Positions 18,060 to 28,750 are shown, counted from the first letter of the stretch. The stretch is 52,132 bases of DNA from Gammaproteobacteria bacterium (GCA_013214945.1 JABSRT010000029.1:1-52132); one strand, 5' to 3'. Numbers and translations are program-made. Notes: generated by a model not told the origin, from the sequence alone.

Positions 18060-18108
18060 TAAAACATCTCCTTTTCTATATAGTTTAATATTATTGTTGT
18101 GAGTAGCT

Positions 18109-19521
18109 TTACGCTGAATATGTGTTAGATATAGATCCCTCCTGTTGTTGTGATAATTGCAAACTTAACTGACCAATTTTCTCGCGTAATAAACGCTCAA
18201 ATTCAGGTTTAACGGCGAGCTCACCAAATAACATATTGTTACTGGCATAAACTTTAATCGGATCTTTGCTTTGGAACATCGCGGCCACAGCTTGTTTGTC
18301 AGCAATACCGTCGAGGTATTCATAAGGAAGGCTGTCTTGGTGCCATCTTTCCAAAAAGATAAAGAAGAAGGCCGGCAATACCGCCGTCGCTTCTGGAGAG
18401 TGATTTCTTTGGTAGCAATCGAGCAAAGTCGGCGTAATCATCGCCGGCATTTTAGAAAAACCATCAGCGGCTACGCGTTGGTTCGTGTCTTGAATATTAG
18501 GATTGGCAAAACGCTCTAGCACCACATCGCGATAATTTTCTAAATCAATATCAACATGGGCCAAACTAGGTATTACGTCATACGTGACATAATCAAATAC
18601 TAAATTACGCACAAAATCTATTGCAACACTTTCATATATAAATGATTTACCAAGCAGCGTACCGGCCCAGGCAATGCAACTATGCGTGGCATTTAAAATT
18701 CTAATTTTAGCTTCTTCGTACGGCACTACACAATCGACCAACTCGACACCGACACTCGCCAAATCAGGGCGTGGACCACTAAAGTTATCTTGGATCACCC
18801 ATTGAATATATGATTCAGCCATCACGGGTGCATTATCGATGATGCCAGTTTTATCTTTGATCCGTTGCGGTAATTCTGCGCTTGGACGCGGAGTAATACG
18901 ATCCACCATGCTATTAGGGCAGGTAACATTGCTGGCTACCCATTCGAGTAATGCTTGATCTTGCTGCAGTGCTAGAAACTCAATTAAGCCGCCCTGAAAA
19001 CGATCGCCGTTATGACGTAAATTATCGCAGTTAAGCAAGGTAACCGGGCCATGATTAGCCGCCATTCTACGGCGTAAAATTTGAGCCACCACGCCATAAA
19101 TCGTTTGAGTGCCGCCGGCTAAATCGGCCTGAATATCGTCGCTATTTAGATCCAACTTATTATTAGGATCTAAATAATATCCTCCTTCGGTCACGGTAAA
19201 AGCAACCACCTTGGTTGATGCCAAGGCTCCAGTATTAATTAAAGGCGCTAAGCCTTCTTGCCAAGGGATAATGGTTTTTATTGAGCTGATCTTTTGATAT
19301 TTGCATTCGCCTTGCGGAGAAATAGTCTCTAATACGTACTCCCCTTGTTGATCACGCAAGGTCAAGGCAATCGCTTCATCATTACACCGCATATTACCTG
19401 CGGTAATAGACCAACGATTGTCACCAGCCTCTATCAACTGTTGCAAATACCAAGCCTGATGTGAACGATGAAATCCGCCCAAACCGATGTGGAGCCATGT
19501 ATAACAATGTGAATCACTCAA
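18109..19521 (-). CDS. Long-chain polyol dehydrogenase (mannitol/D-arabitol dehydrogenase family)
   Basis: NAD-dependent oxidation of a polyol to a ketose in the cytoplasm. It has 470 residues. The N-terminal Rossmann motif is [13 protein letters not shown]. The family signature is MVDRITPRP, and the catalytic lysine region is [10 protein letters not shown] (K followed by the NxxH pair). The family includes mannitol 2-dehydrogenase and D-arabinitol 4-dehydrogenase (DalD). The presence of xylulokinase and absence of a fructokinase favours D-arabitol to D-xylulose. The start is TTG, with AAAGG 8 nt upstream and the family N-terminus directly after. It is the first gene of the leftward locus. 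Confidence 0.87.
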   Translation of the reverse strand: MSDSHCYTWLHIGLGGFHRSHQAWYLQQLIEAGDNRWSITAGNMRCNDEAIALTLRDQQGEYVLETISPQGECKYQKISSIKTIIPWQEGLAPLINTGALASTKVVAFTVTEGGYYLDPNNKLDLNSDDIQADLAGGTQTIYGVVAQILRRRMAANHGPVTLLNCDNLRHNGDRFQGGLIEFLALQQDQALLEWVASNVTCPNSMVDRITPRPSAELPQRIKDKTGIIDNAPVMAESYIQWVIQDNFSGPRPDLASVGVELVDCVVPYEEAKIRILNATHSCIAWAGTLLGKSFIYESVAIDFVRNLVFDYVTYDVIPSLAHVDIDLENYRDVVLERFANPNIQDTNQRVAADGFSKMPAMITPTLLDCYQRNHSPEATAVLPAFFFIFLERWHQDSLPYEYLDGIADKQAVAAMFQSKDPIKVYASNNMLFGELAVKPEFERLLREKIGQLSLQLSQQQEGSISNTYSA

Positions 19522-19979
19522 ACTATTAACCTTTAATTAACCTTTCGTTAAAGTCACTATAAATCACAGCCGAATATTTGTCCACAACAAGATCAATTGT
19601 TCACATTCGAATATAAGACCAAGAATTCATCTTATGTTTCTACTTGGGTATTCAAAGCTTGGTGATGAGAACAAGTAGTTTTTTGGCCACCGCTATCTCT
19701 ATACACATCAGCGATGTAAAATGACGAAAATAGACTCGTTTAACTTTTATTCGCAGCGCTTGCTTCGTAGTTCTTGCTTGCCATCTCTAATAAATATGGT
19801 GAATAAGGTGATGATTTCAATTGATTGCTATATTTCCTGAGCCATATATCAATGCCACAACGCTAGATACACCAGCATAAGAATCAAGGTATACTGCGAC
19901 AGAAATCAGCATTAGAAGCTTAAATTTGTGTTGGGCTGGCGCAACCCAAAACATTTAAAATTACACTAGGGAATTACAG
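19522..19979. promoter_or_regulatory. Divergent control region between the polyol operon and its SorC-type regulator
   Basis: A 458-bp AT-rich region with no credible gene. It must hold promoters for both directions. A candidate half-site ATTGTTCA lies at 19596-19603, next to a small palindrome ATTCGAAT. A short hairpin TGGGCTGGCGCAACCCA lies about 35 bp before the regulator start. None of these is strong enough to name the operator. Confidence 0.5.
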
Positions 19980-20927
19980 GTGAAAGCAGAACACAAATTA
20001 GATAGTCTGGTGAGAGCTGCATGGCTATATTACGTAGCAGGAAAAAACCAAAGCGAAATTGCAGTTATTTTAGGTGTATCACGCCCCGCGGTGCAGCGCA
20101 TGATAGCTTCGGCCAATGAGGAAGGAATAATTTCGATCGATATTAAACACCCGGTTGCAATATGTCTTGAATACGAAAAAATGCTTCAGGAAAAGTTTAA
20201 TTTATCACTGTGTCGAATTGTTCCTTACGAAAAAAATAGTGGTTCTGATCATAAAACATTAGTGTCTTATGGTGCCTCGCAAGTAATTTCACAGTATATA
20301 AAACAAGACGAGCCCTTAACCATTGGCCTTGGTTCAGGGTTAACCTTAAAACTCTCGATAAACAATCTAGAAAACATTAATAAAAGCCAACACCAATGTA
20401 TCGCTCTCATTAGCCAGATGAATTCAGATGGCCTGTGTAATTATTACGATGACGTGCCGATGTTGTTTGCTGATAAAATTAAAGCGGGTTACTACCAATT
20501 GCCCGCTCCTTTGTACTCTACGAATGAGCAAAGTCATAAAGTATGGTGCAGCACCGACTTGTATCAACAAATGGCACTTAAAGCGAGCAATGCTGATGTG
20601 ATTTTTATTGGTATAGGGTCAATTGGCGAGTCCAGCCCGATCGTATCGAACGGCTTTATCAATGACAAGGAATCGCAAGCACTGCAAAAGAAAGGTGCTG
20701 TCGGCGAACTTTTAGGTCGATTCTTTGACCATCAAGGGCAAGTAATCAAACATCCGATCAATACTCGGGTAACAAGTCATGACCTTCGTCAAAGCAACAA
20801 AGCGGCGATCATCGGAATTGCCTCTGGCTCAGAAAAACAAACCGCAATTTTAGCGTCGCTGCGAGGAAAATGGATTAACGGCTTAATTACCGACGAACAG
20901 ACCGCAAGATGGTTACTTACCCAATAA
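19980..20927 (+). CDS. SorC/DeoR-type sugar-binding transcriptional regulator of the polyol locus
   Basis: A 315-residue SorC-family regulator. The N-terminal helix-turn-helix (about residues 8-55) contains YYVAGKNQSEIAVILGVSRP. The C-terminal sugar-phosphate-binding domain contains GLGSGLTLKLS and DVIFIGIGSIG, then a conserved NKAAIIGIASGSEK stretch. In Klebsiella the arabitol operon regulator DalR belongs to this family. The start is GTG with AGGGA about 8 nt upstream; no in-frame ATG near it gives a better N-terminus. It is divergent from the polyol dehydrogenase and probably controls both directions. Inducer unknown: a polyol or its ketose phosphate. Confidence 0.87.
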   Translation: MKAEHKLDSLVRAAWLYYVAGKNQSEIAVILGVSRPAVQRMIASANEEGIISIDIKHPVAICLEYEKMLQEKFNLSLCRIVPYEKNSGSDHKTLVSYGASQVISQYIKQDEPLTIGLGSGLTLKLSINNLENINKSQHQCIALISQMNSDGLCNYYDDVPMLFADKIKAGYYQLPAPLYSTNEQSHKVWCSTDLYQQMALKASNADVIFIGIGSIGESSPIVSNGFINDKESQALQKKGAVGELLGRFFDHQGQVIKHPINTRVTSHDLRQSNKAAIIGIASGSEKQTAILASLRGKWINGLITDEQTARWLLTQ

Positions 20928-21083
20928 TTTTATATTGATTTGATCATTATCAAATGATTGATTTTGGTCGAATAAAAATTCAATATCACCATTTTTTCAT
21001 GATTAAGCCATTGTGTGAATTTGCCTTTATTGAACAATTCTTATACATTTAACTTACTTTTACGACTAGGTCTTGAATGAAAA

Positions 21084-22148
21084 ATGAATAGGTTTACGCT
21101 GGTGTTACTTACCTTTTGCGCGACGATATTTGTTACTCAACCAGTATTGGCAGCTAAAAAGGTTTTTCGCTGGCGTTTAGCTGAAAGCTGGCCAACCAAT
21201 TTCCCGATCTTCGGCGATACCTCGAAACAAATGGTTAAGTTAGTCAAAGAAATGTCTAACGGGCGCCTAATCATTCAGATCCATTCAAAAAACAAACATA
21301 AAGCCCCGTTCGGAATTTTTGACATGGTTAAAACAGGCCAATATCAAATGGGTCATTCCGCGGCCTATTATTGGAAAAATATCGATACCAATACGATGTT
21401 TTTTACCACCATGCCTTTTGGTATGGTGGCATCCGAGAGCTACGCCTGGTTTTATTATGGCGGCGGCATGGCATTAATGAAAAAAGTTTTCTCACGTCAT
21501 AATATGCTGTCATTTCCCGGTGGTAATACCGGCAATCAAATGGGTGGATGGTTTAAACGAGAAATTAATTCGATTGATGATTTGCAGGGATTGCGTATTC
21601 GTATTCCCGGCTTTGCCGGTGAGATTTTAGCTGAACTAGGGGCTAAACCAGTCAACATTCCAGCAGGTGAGTTATACACTGCATTAAAACGCAATACCAT
21701 TGATGCCGTTGAGTGGGTCGGTCCTTCGCTTGATTTAAGGATGGGTTTTCACAAAATAGCGCCGTTCTATTATACCGGTTGGCATGAACCAGCGACCGAG
21801 TTACAGTTTATGGTCAACAGCCGCGCTTATCATTCGTTACCAAAAGATTTACAGCAGATCCTTACTACCGCCATGAAAGCTAGCGCTTTTGATATGTACG
21901 CAAGATCGATTCACGAATCGGGGAAAAATCTAGCAAAAATAAACAAAAACTACCCCGCAATTAAAATAAAAACGTTTCCGCGCGAGGTCATGTTGGCATT
22001 AAGAAAGAAAAACCAACAATTGCTCGATCAATTTGCTGAAAAAGATGCTCTGACCAAAGAAATTATTCAATCGCAACGTACTTATCAAAAACAAGTGCGA
22101 GCATGGACCAAAATTTCAGATCAAGCCTACCTCAATAGCGCCGACTAA
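21084..22148 (+). CDS. TRAP transporter substrate-binding protein (DctP family), without a TRAP permease nearby
   Basis: A periplasmic 354-residue DctP-type binding protein. The signal peptide is residues 1-23 (cut after PVLA). Family motifs are RLAESWPTNFPIFG, IQIHSKNKHKAPFG, a tryptophan/aromatic pocket (YYWKNIDTN), DDLQGLRIRIPGFAGEIL, and PAGELYTALKRNTIDAVEW. The invariant ligand arginine of TRAP proteins is probably in RIRIPG. Relatives bind carboxylates, especially 2-oxo acids. No DctQ or DctM gene is in the window. Instead a histidine kinase and response regulator follow, so it may act as a sensory co-receptor rather than in uptake. Confidence 0.87.
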   Translation: MNRFTLVLLTFCATIFVTQPVLAAKKVFRWRLAESWPTNFPIFGDTSKQMVKLVKEMSNGRLIIQIHSKNKHKAPFGIFDMVKTGQYQMGHSAAYYWKNIDTNTMFFTTMPFGMVASESYAWFYYGGGMALMKKVFSRHNMLSFPGGNTGNQMGGWFKREINSIDDLQGLRIRIPGFAGEILAELGAKPVNIPAGELYTALKRNTIDAVEWVGPSLDLRMGFHKIAPFYYTGWHEPATELQFMVNSRAYHSLPKDLQQILTTAMKASAFDMYARSIHESGKNLAKINKNYPAIKIKTFPREVMLALRKKNQQLLDQFAEKDALTKEIIQSQRTYQKQVRAWTKISDQAYLNSAD

Positions 22149-22165
22149 TACCGATAAGTTCGCTC

Positions 22166-22210
22166 AACTGCAACCATATTGCTCATAAATATAGCAATGG
22201 GGTTGCAGTT
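22166..22210 (+). terminator. Hairpin between the TRAP binding protein and the histidine kinase (attenuator-like)
   Basis: AACTGCAACC (22166-22175) pairs with GGTTGCAGTT (22201-22210). An inner ATTGCT/AGCAAT extends the stem, and TTTTAG follows. It ends 6 nt before the kinase ATG, so it may both attenuate transcription and shield the kinase ribosome-binding site. Confidence 0.65.
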
Positions 22211-22216
22211 TTAGTC

Positions 22217-23686
22217 ATGACTAGTAGTATTCAAACATGCCAAACGCAACCTAGTAATAACAACGTGAAACGAAAAATATCAGTTCAATTAAGTATTGTG
22301 ATGCTATCGGTGATCCCGTTGGTCATTATGAGTTATTTTCTCACCAGCATCGTTAATAAACACACCAAACAGCTAGTTGATCAGGGACTTGATAGTTTTA
22401 ATCGATTCTATATCGAGTCAAAAAAACAAGAATTAGTTAACTACTTAAATTTAACCTCGATTGCGGTTGAGCATTACGCAATGAAACCCGAGTTTTCGGA
22501 ACAAGAGCAGCAACGAAGAACTATTGAACTGGTCAACAAACTGCGCTTTGGTAAAGACGGCTATTTCTTCATATATCAGTACGATGGGCTAAATTTAGTG
22601 CTGCCAGCTTGGCCTGATATTGTTGGAAAAAATTTATGGGGGCAAACTGATAGCCATGGTAAATTTCTGGTACAAGAATTAATAAAAACGGCCAAAGAGG
22701 GAGGCGGATTTTATCGTTATAACTGGCCTAAACCCAGTACAAAAATCGATGAAGAAAAAATATCATACGCAACCCAACTCGAACCATGGCCATGGATGAT
22801 TGGTGCAGGGGTGTATCTTGATGATACCCAAGAGGTCAGCGAAGCCTTTTTAGCCGAATTACGCCAAAGTACCGAATCAACTTCGACCTTAATTTTAACC
22901 GTTACCATATCGTCGTTAGTACTTGTCGCTTGGATCGGTTTTGCAATTAATTTATCAGATAAACGTAATGCTGATACAAAACTGCAGCAGCTGATCCATA
23001 GTGTCATTCAATTTCAAGAAGATGAGCGCTCGCGGGTAGCACGCGAACTCCATGACGGTATTATTCAGCTGCTCGTGTCGGGTCGCTTTCAAGTACAAGC
23101 CGCCGAAATGCATTTGGCTCAGAACAGTGACGGCGCCCCAGAGCACCTAAAAAAAGGCGTAGCAACTATCCATGAAGCGATCATCGAAATAAAGCGGATA
23201 TCCAAAGGACTTCGACCGGCTAGCCTTGATGATTTAGGGTTGGGAGCCGCTTTACAAATTTTGGTCGCCGACTATCAAGAACGCACGACCTTCACCACAG
23301 ATCTGCAATACGCCGAAAATATCGATCGCCACGACAGCCGAATAGAAACAACCTTTTATCGAATAGCTCAAGAGGCACTAACCAACATCGATAAATATGC
23401 TAATGCTACTCATGTTATCATCCGGTTTAGCACCTCAGAACGTAGTATTATTATGACAATCAAAGATGACGGTGATGGCTTTAATGTTGAAAAAACCATA
23501 AAATTGAAGCACCTGGATGACTCCGGCACCGGCCTGCGTAATATGCAGGAACGGATAGAGTTTATTGGTGGCCAGTTCTCATTATTTAGCTCACCCAATA
23601 AAGGCACCATCATAAAAATTAGACTCGATTTTGATAATTTTATTTTCCAACAACCACCGATAGAGAGTAATCGTCATGACAATTAA
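22217..23686 (+). CDS. Membrane sensor histidine kinase with Cache domain (NarX/DegS-type HisKA_3)
   Basis: A 489-residue sensor. Transmembrane helix 1 is about residues 21-46. A periplasmic single-Cache domain (about 50-220) has the hallmark KDGYFFIYQYDGLNLVLPA and WPWMIGAGVYLDD. Transmembrane helix 2 is about 225-245. A HisKA_3 dimerisation domain carries the phospho-accepting H279 in RVARELHDGI. The HATPase domain has RIAQEALTNIDKYA, DDGDGFN and GTGLRNMQERI. sCache_2 domains of this type often sense small carboxylates, which fits the upstream TRAP binding protein. Its 3-prime end overlaps the regulator gene by 11 bp, so the pair is translationally coupled. Confidence 0.88.
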   Translation: MTSSIQTCQTQPSNNNVKRKISVQLSIVMLSVIPLVIMSYFLTSIVNKHTKQLVDQGLDSFNRFYIESKKQELVNYLNLTSIAVEHYAMKPEFSEQEQQRRTIELVNKLRFGKDGYFFIYQYDGLNLVLPAWPDIVGKNLWGQTDSHGKFLVQELIKTAKEGGGFYRYNWPKPSTKIDEEKISYATQLEPWPWMIGAGVYLDDTQEVSEAFLAELRQSTESTSTLILTVTISSLVLVAWIGFAINLSDKRNADTKLQQLIHSVIQFQEDERSRVARELHDGIIQLLVSGRFQVQAAEMHLAQNSDGAPEHLKKGVATIHEAIIEIKRISKGLRPASLDDLGLGAALQILVADYQERTTFTTDLQYAENIDRHDSRIETTFYRIAQEALTNIDKYANATHVIIRFSTSERSIIMTIKDDGDGFNVEKTIKLKHLDDSGTGLRNMQERIEFIGGQFSLFSSPNKGTIIKIRLDFDNFIFQQPPIESNRHDN

Positions 23687-24308
23687 AATAATGCTGGCCG
23701 ACGATCACGCCCTAGTTCAAGAAGGCTTAGTAGCAATATTACAATTGGACCCAGAACTTGAGGTCATTGCCACAGCGAATGATGGTCAGCAAGCTCTCGA
23801 TCAATTAGCCAGCTGCAAGCCTGATATTTTAGTGATGGATATTAGAATGCCGAACTTACACGGTATTGATGCAACTCGCCTAATCACCGAGCAATACCCG
23901 CTAGTTAAAGTATTAATTTTAAGCATGCATGAAAATAATAACTATATTCTTAATGCACTAAAAGCGGGTGCCAAAGGTTATCTGTTAAAAACCAGCTCAA
24001 CCAGTGAGCTAATTAATGCGATAAAAACGATTAATAACGGCCAACGTTATGTAAGTCAGGAATTGTCCTTTAATTTGCTCGACGATATTGCCCCTGAGCC
24101 CGACACGACAAAAATATCAAACCGCGAACGCCAAGTCTTAGTCTGCATCGCACAAGGGCTGAGCAATAAAGAAATTGCCACCCAATTACATATCAGTGTC
24201 AGAACAGTTGAGGTTCATCGTTTGAACCTCAAGAAAAAATTAAAAATAGACAATTCAGCTCGCCTGATCTGCTACGCTATTGAGCAAGGCTTTGTTCAAC
24301 AGAAATAA
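23676..24308 (+). CDS. NarL/FixJ-type response regulator, partner of the upstream kinase
   Basis: A 210-residue response regulator. The receiver domain (1-120) has the acidic pair D9 D10, the phospho-acceptor D55 in LVMDIRMP and the KGYLLK lysine. The C-terminal LuxR-type helix-turn-helix (about 145-210) is SNRERQVLVCIAQGLSNKEIATQL followed by SVRTVEVHRLNLKKKL. This is the standard partner of HisKA_3 kinases. It overlaps the kinase gene by 11 bp. Targets are unknown; the binding-protein gene or the downstream VpsT-like gene are candidates. Confidence 0.9.
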   Translation: MTIKIMLADDHALVQEGLVAILQLDPELEVIATANDGQQALDQLASCKPDILVMDIRMPNLHGIDATRLITEQYPLVKVLILSMHENNNYILNALKAGAKGYLLKTSSTSELINAIKTINNGQRYVSQELSFNLLDDIAPEPDTTKISNRERQVLVCIAQGLSNKEIATQLHISVRTVEVHRLNLKKKLKIDNSARLICYAIEQGFVQQK

Positions 24309-24468
24309 ATAGCATAAAACATACCTGATTTTTTATCTTTAACTATTATAAATACAGTGCTAAGTTAAGGTAAGTGGTTAAACTTTTTCTTAATGTAGCA
24401 GTCTTGATATTTGCAGAATTTCACTTAATTCTACCCACCAATAATTTAACTAAGAACATTAGGTAATA

Positions 24469-25125
24469 ATGAATAAAACTCCTATTTATATAATATCTAA
24501 CTCTTCTGATACTGTCTTAACAAAGCTTACTATTATTTTGCAGTCACTCGATATGAAGATAAAGACTATTAGCTTAGATAAAATCAATCTAGAGCCTGAA
24601 GGCATTGTTTTAATTGACACCCGTAAGCAAGAGGTCACTACACACGGCGTACCTGTATGCTGTGCTGAAATTAGCCGCAAACACCAACTGGCCTTAATCC
24701 AAGTAGAAAAAAATTCAGTTAATGAATACATCTGTGTTCAAATGGGAATAAAAGCAGTATTTTACGCTGATATTGAAACTGATCAGTTCTTAAAAGGTCT
24801 GCGCTGCCTGTTTAATGGTGAGTGGTGGTTCTCGCGTAAAGTGCTTAGCCAAACTCTCGCGACTTTGTTTGAAAATATGTCTGAAGATGTTCCGGCAATT
24901 GCATCAACCCCATTAACCGAACAGTTAACCAAACGTGAAAAAACAATTATAAAACTCGTTTGCCAAGGGGCCAAGAATCAAGAAGTTGCAGATTCACTCA
25001 ACATCAGCCCACATACTGTGAAAACACACCTTTATTCCATTTTTAGAAAAACCAGCTCCCGTAATCGAGTTGAATTACTTAACTGGGCCAAGCAGCATAC
25101 TTTAGCCTATCAACTACTGGTATAA
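24469..25125 (+). CDS. VpsT/CsgD-like LuxR-type regulator with a c-di-GMP-binding motif
   Basis: A 218-residue regulator with a divergent receiver domain (about 1-125) and a C-terminal LuxR helix-turn-helix. The helix-turn-helix reads TKREKTIIKLVCQGAKNQEV then SLNISPHTVKTHLYSIFRKT. At residues 120-123 it has W-F-S-R, matching the W[FLM][TS]R motif with which Vibrio VpsT binds cyclic di-GMP. It keeps an Asp at 50 (LIDTR), but the acidic pair of true receivers is missing, as in CsgD and VpsT. Such proteins turn on matrix or curli genes; no matrix operon is in the window. It lies 160 bp after the response regulator and may have its own promoter. Confidence 0.85.
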   Translation: MNKTPIYIISNSSDTVLTKLTIILQSLDMKIKTISLDKINLEPEGIVLIDTRKQEVTTHGVPVCCAEISRKHQLALIQVEKNSVNEYICVQMGIKAVFYADIETDQFLKGLRCLFNGEWWFSRKVLSQTLATLFENMSEDVPAIASTPLTEQLTKREKTIIKLVCQGAKNQEVADSLNISPHTVKTHLYSIFRKTSSRNRVELLNWAKQHTLAYQLLV

Positions 25126-25165
25126 CCCTAGGCTGTTCTGAGCTGTTAATTTGGCTCAGGGCTTG

Positions 25166-26041
25166 CTAATCATCCACTGTTAACTGCTTAATTCTTTGCT
25201 CTTTTCGTTGCCATAATTCATTTAACCATTGCTGAAATTTTTCTTTAAATTCAGGATTATCTTGATAGTCTCCAATATGTTCTTGGGTTATCGATACCTC
25301 TGAAATACTAACTTTGACTCGTTTAACGTCGCCTCGCAATAACATCCAGAACGATGGGATGCCCTGTGGATAGACAATGGTGACATCGAGTAAGGTATCA
25401 ATTGAATCAGCCATCGCATTAATGGCAAAGGATAAACCACCGGCCCGAGGCAGCAGCAAATTGTCAAATTTCGATTTTTGGTGCTGGTGTTTAATCGGGC
25501 TATAGCGGGTACCTTCGACAAAGTTCATTACGCTGACCGGTTTATGCTTAAACTTTTGGCAGGCTTTCCGAGTTGCGGTAATATCTTTACCCTTGAATTG
25601 GGGATGCTTAACTAAGAACTCACGGCTGTAGCGCTTCATAAACGGAAAATCGAGCGCCCACCACGCCAAACCAATTACCGGAACAAAGATCAATTGCTGC
25701 TTAAGAAAGAACTTTAAGAATGGGATTTTTCCCGAAAACAGCCGCTGCAACACAAGAATATCAACCCATGATTGATGATTCGAAATCACGATATACCATT
25801 GCTCATTTGATAGTTCTGGCCTATCAACAATTTCAATCTGCAACGGGCTGAACAGGTTTTGGTTAATGGTGTTAACGTTGACCCAACAACTGGCGCAACC
25901 GTCAAGCAAATAACTGGTGGCTTTTTGCAGCAAGCCAATTGGAATTAACTTAACCAGTGCCAAAATCACAATAGGCACGGTCCAAACAAGGGTATTTATT
26001 GCGTACAACAAAAACGAAATACAAGCGACCACTGACTTCAT
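25166..26041 (-). CDS. yihG: Inner-membrane 1-acylglycerol-3-phosphate acyltransferase-like protein (YihG family)
   Basis: A 291-residue PlsC-type acyltransferase with N-terminal membrane helices (about 1-35). The HX4D motif is NHQSWVD, followed by substrate-binding FVEGTRYS. The YihG-specific region LDFPFMKRYSREFLVKHP closely follows E. coli YihG. YihG is a lysophosphatidic acid acyltransferase that affects phospholipid acyl composition. Length is close to the family (about 300). It is convergent with the VpsT-like gene and stands alone. Confidence 0.88.
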   Translation of the reverse strand: MKSVVACISFLLYAINTLVWTVPIVILALVKLIPIGLLQKATSYLLDGCASCWVNVNTINQNLFSPLQIEIVDRPELSNEQWYIVISNHQSWVDILVLQRLFSGKIPFLKFFLKQQLIFVPVIGLAWWALDFPFMKRYSREFLVKHPQFKGKDITATRKACQKFKHKPVSVMNFVEGTRYSPIKHQHQKSKFDNLLLPRAGGLSFAINAMADSIDTLLDVTIVYPQGIPSFWMLLRGDVKRVKVSISEVSITQEHIGDYQDNPEFKEKFQQWLNELWQRKEQRIKQLTVDD

Positions 26042-26134
26042 TACTTAGTCCTTTAATATCATAAATGGGGGCTAACATTTAACAATATTAAATCATTTGA
26101 CGAGTAATTAGCCAGAGCTAAAGTAAGTTCATTC

Positions 26135-26617
26135 TCATTTTATTTTTGCTAATGAATAAGTTACAAACTCAATGCCTGTTTTTGAACGATGTTGTTCGAC
26201 ATTATTTTTAATCCACAGCTCGGCTTTATAGTCGGGAAAAAAAGCATCACCAGCGACATCAAGCTTAATATCGGTAATATAAAGCGTATCGGCTAAATCG
26301 ATCATTTGCTGATACAGACGAGCACCGCCGATCACCATCAGTTCTTCACAGTCACCCGCGACGCTAAGCGCTTGCTCGATGTTATTGACGACATCGACTC
26401 CAGCTATTACCAAATCTGGGTTAGTACTTATAACAATGTTTTGGCGCCCTGGTAATGGTCGGCCAATTGACTCATAGGTATTACGACCCATTAAAATCGG
26501 CTTACCGAGAGTAACACGTTTAAAATACTGTAATTCTTCAGGCAGATGCCATGGCATTTTATTGTCTTTGCCAATTACCCGATTTTGGGCCATCGCCGCG
26601 ATCATTGATATTTTCAT
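26135..26617 (-). CDS. folA: Dihydrofolate reductase
   Basis: Reduces dihydrofolate to tetrahydrofolate with NADPH; the trimethoprim target. The start at 26617 gives MKISMIAAMAQNRVIG, the family N-terminus, and a 160-residue protein. A longer frame upstream adds 17 residues that the family lacks and would run into the obgE terminator. Motifs: NKMPWHLPEELQYFK (catalytic acid in the PWHLPEE stretch; this is the Glu/Asp-27 position), GRNTYESIGRPLPGR and VIGGARLYQQ. It follows obgE in the same direction, separated by a strong terminator. Confidence 0.95.
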   Translation of the reverse strand: MKISMIAAMAQNRVIGKDNKMPWHLPEELQYFKRVTLGKPILMGRNTYESIGRPLPGRQNIVISTNPDLVIAGVDVVNNIEQALSVAGDCEELMVIGGARLYQQMIDLADTLYITDIKLDVAGDAFFPDYKAELWIKNNVEQHRSKTGIEFVTYSLAKIK

Positions 26618-26642
26618 TAAAAAAGTTCCATTATTTTTTAGC

Positions 26643-26675
26643 AAAAAAAAACGGCTGACCAAGGCCAACCGTTTT
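26643..26675 (-). terminator. Rho-independent terminator of obgE
   Basis: On the minus strand, stem AAAACGGTTGGCC / GGTCAGCCGTTTT with a minimal loop, followed by a run of T. Confidence 0.9.
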
Positions 26676-26689
26676 ATTACTATCTGTGA

Positions 26690-27889
<1,200 letters not shown>

Positions 27890-28120
27890 TTAAGTATACT
27901 CTGTTCCTAACTGATAGAAAGAAACAGTCATTTTGCACGTCCAGTGCATAGTTTTAACGTTATCCATTAGCCAGTAAATATCACAGGTTTAACCTATTAA
28001 TATCAACGGGTATATAACGTTATTTTTGGCGGTAGATGCGATAAGAAACGTAACAGCCAGCCAGTGGCCATAATAAAGGTTCAACCGCGACCATACTGTG
28101 AAGTATCCGCCAAAAAGCTA

Positions 28121-28148
28121 AAAAAAAACCCCGCAGAAGCGGGGTTTT
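28121..28148 (-). terminator. Rho-independent terminator of rplU-rpmA
   Basis: On the minus strand, AAAACCCCGC-TTCT-GCGGGGTTTT followed by further T. Confidence 0.95.
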
Positions 28149-28168
28149 AGAATCCTGTTTTAAATCGT

Positions 28169-28426
28169 TTACTCAGCGATGATGCTGATGTATTTACGAT
28201 TTAAAGAACCTTTCTGTTCAAATTGAACTTTACCTTCAACTTTAGCAAAAAGGGTGTGGTCTTTACCCATACCTACGTTAGTACCAGCGTGGAATTTAGT
28301 ACCACGTTGACGAACTAGGATGTTACCAGCAAGAACCGATTCACCGCCGTAGCGCTTAACACCTAGGCGTTTACTTTCTGAATCGCGACCGTTGCGAGTA
28401 CTACCAGCAGCTTTCTTATGTGCCAT
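28169..28426 (-). CDS. rpmA: 50S ribosomal protein L27
   Basis: An 85-residue L27 with the conserved glycine/lysine-rich N-terminus [18 protein letters not shown] that reaches the peptidyl-transferase centre. It continues [23 protein letters not shown]. Second gene of the rplU-rpmA operon, 12 bp after rplU, ending in a strong terminator. Confidence 0.97.
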   Translation of the reverse strand: MAHKKAAGSTRNGRDSESKRLGVKRYGGESVLAGNILVRQRGTKFHAGTNVGMGKDHTLFAKVEGKVQFEQKGSLNRKYISIIAE

Positions 28427-28438
28427 TTCAGTTTCCCC

Positions 28439-28750
28439 TTAAGCGTTAATAGCAGTGATCTTCACTTCAGTGAACCACTGACGATGACCTTGTGATTTAC
28501 GAGAGTGCTTACGACGACGGAATTTAACGATTTTTACTTTCTCGCCACGACCGTGTGTAATTACTTCAGCAACAACCTTGCCACCCGCAATGTATGGGGC
28601 ACCAATGTTAATTTCTTCGCCATTGGCGATCATTAGAACCTTATCGAAATCGATGCTAGCACCGGCTTCTAGGTCTATTTTTTCCAGGCGCAACGTCTGA
28701 CCTTCGGTCACACGGTGTTGTTTACCGCCACTTTGGAAAACAGCGTACAT
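28439..28750 (-). CDS. rplU: 50S ribosomal protein L21
   Basis: A 103-residue L21 ([38 protein letters not shown]), full family length. First gene of rplU-rpmA, divergent from ispB as in many gammaproteobacteria. GGAGATAAAC precedes the ATG. A promoter is visible about 80 bp upstream. Confidence 0.97.
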   Translation of the reverse strand: MYAVFQSGGKQHRVTEGQTLRLEKIDLEAGASIDFDKVLMIANGEEINIGAPYIAGGKVVAEVITHGRGEKVKIVKFRRRKHSRKSQGHRQWFTEVKITAINA

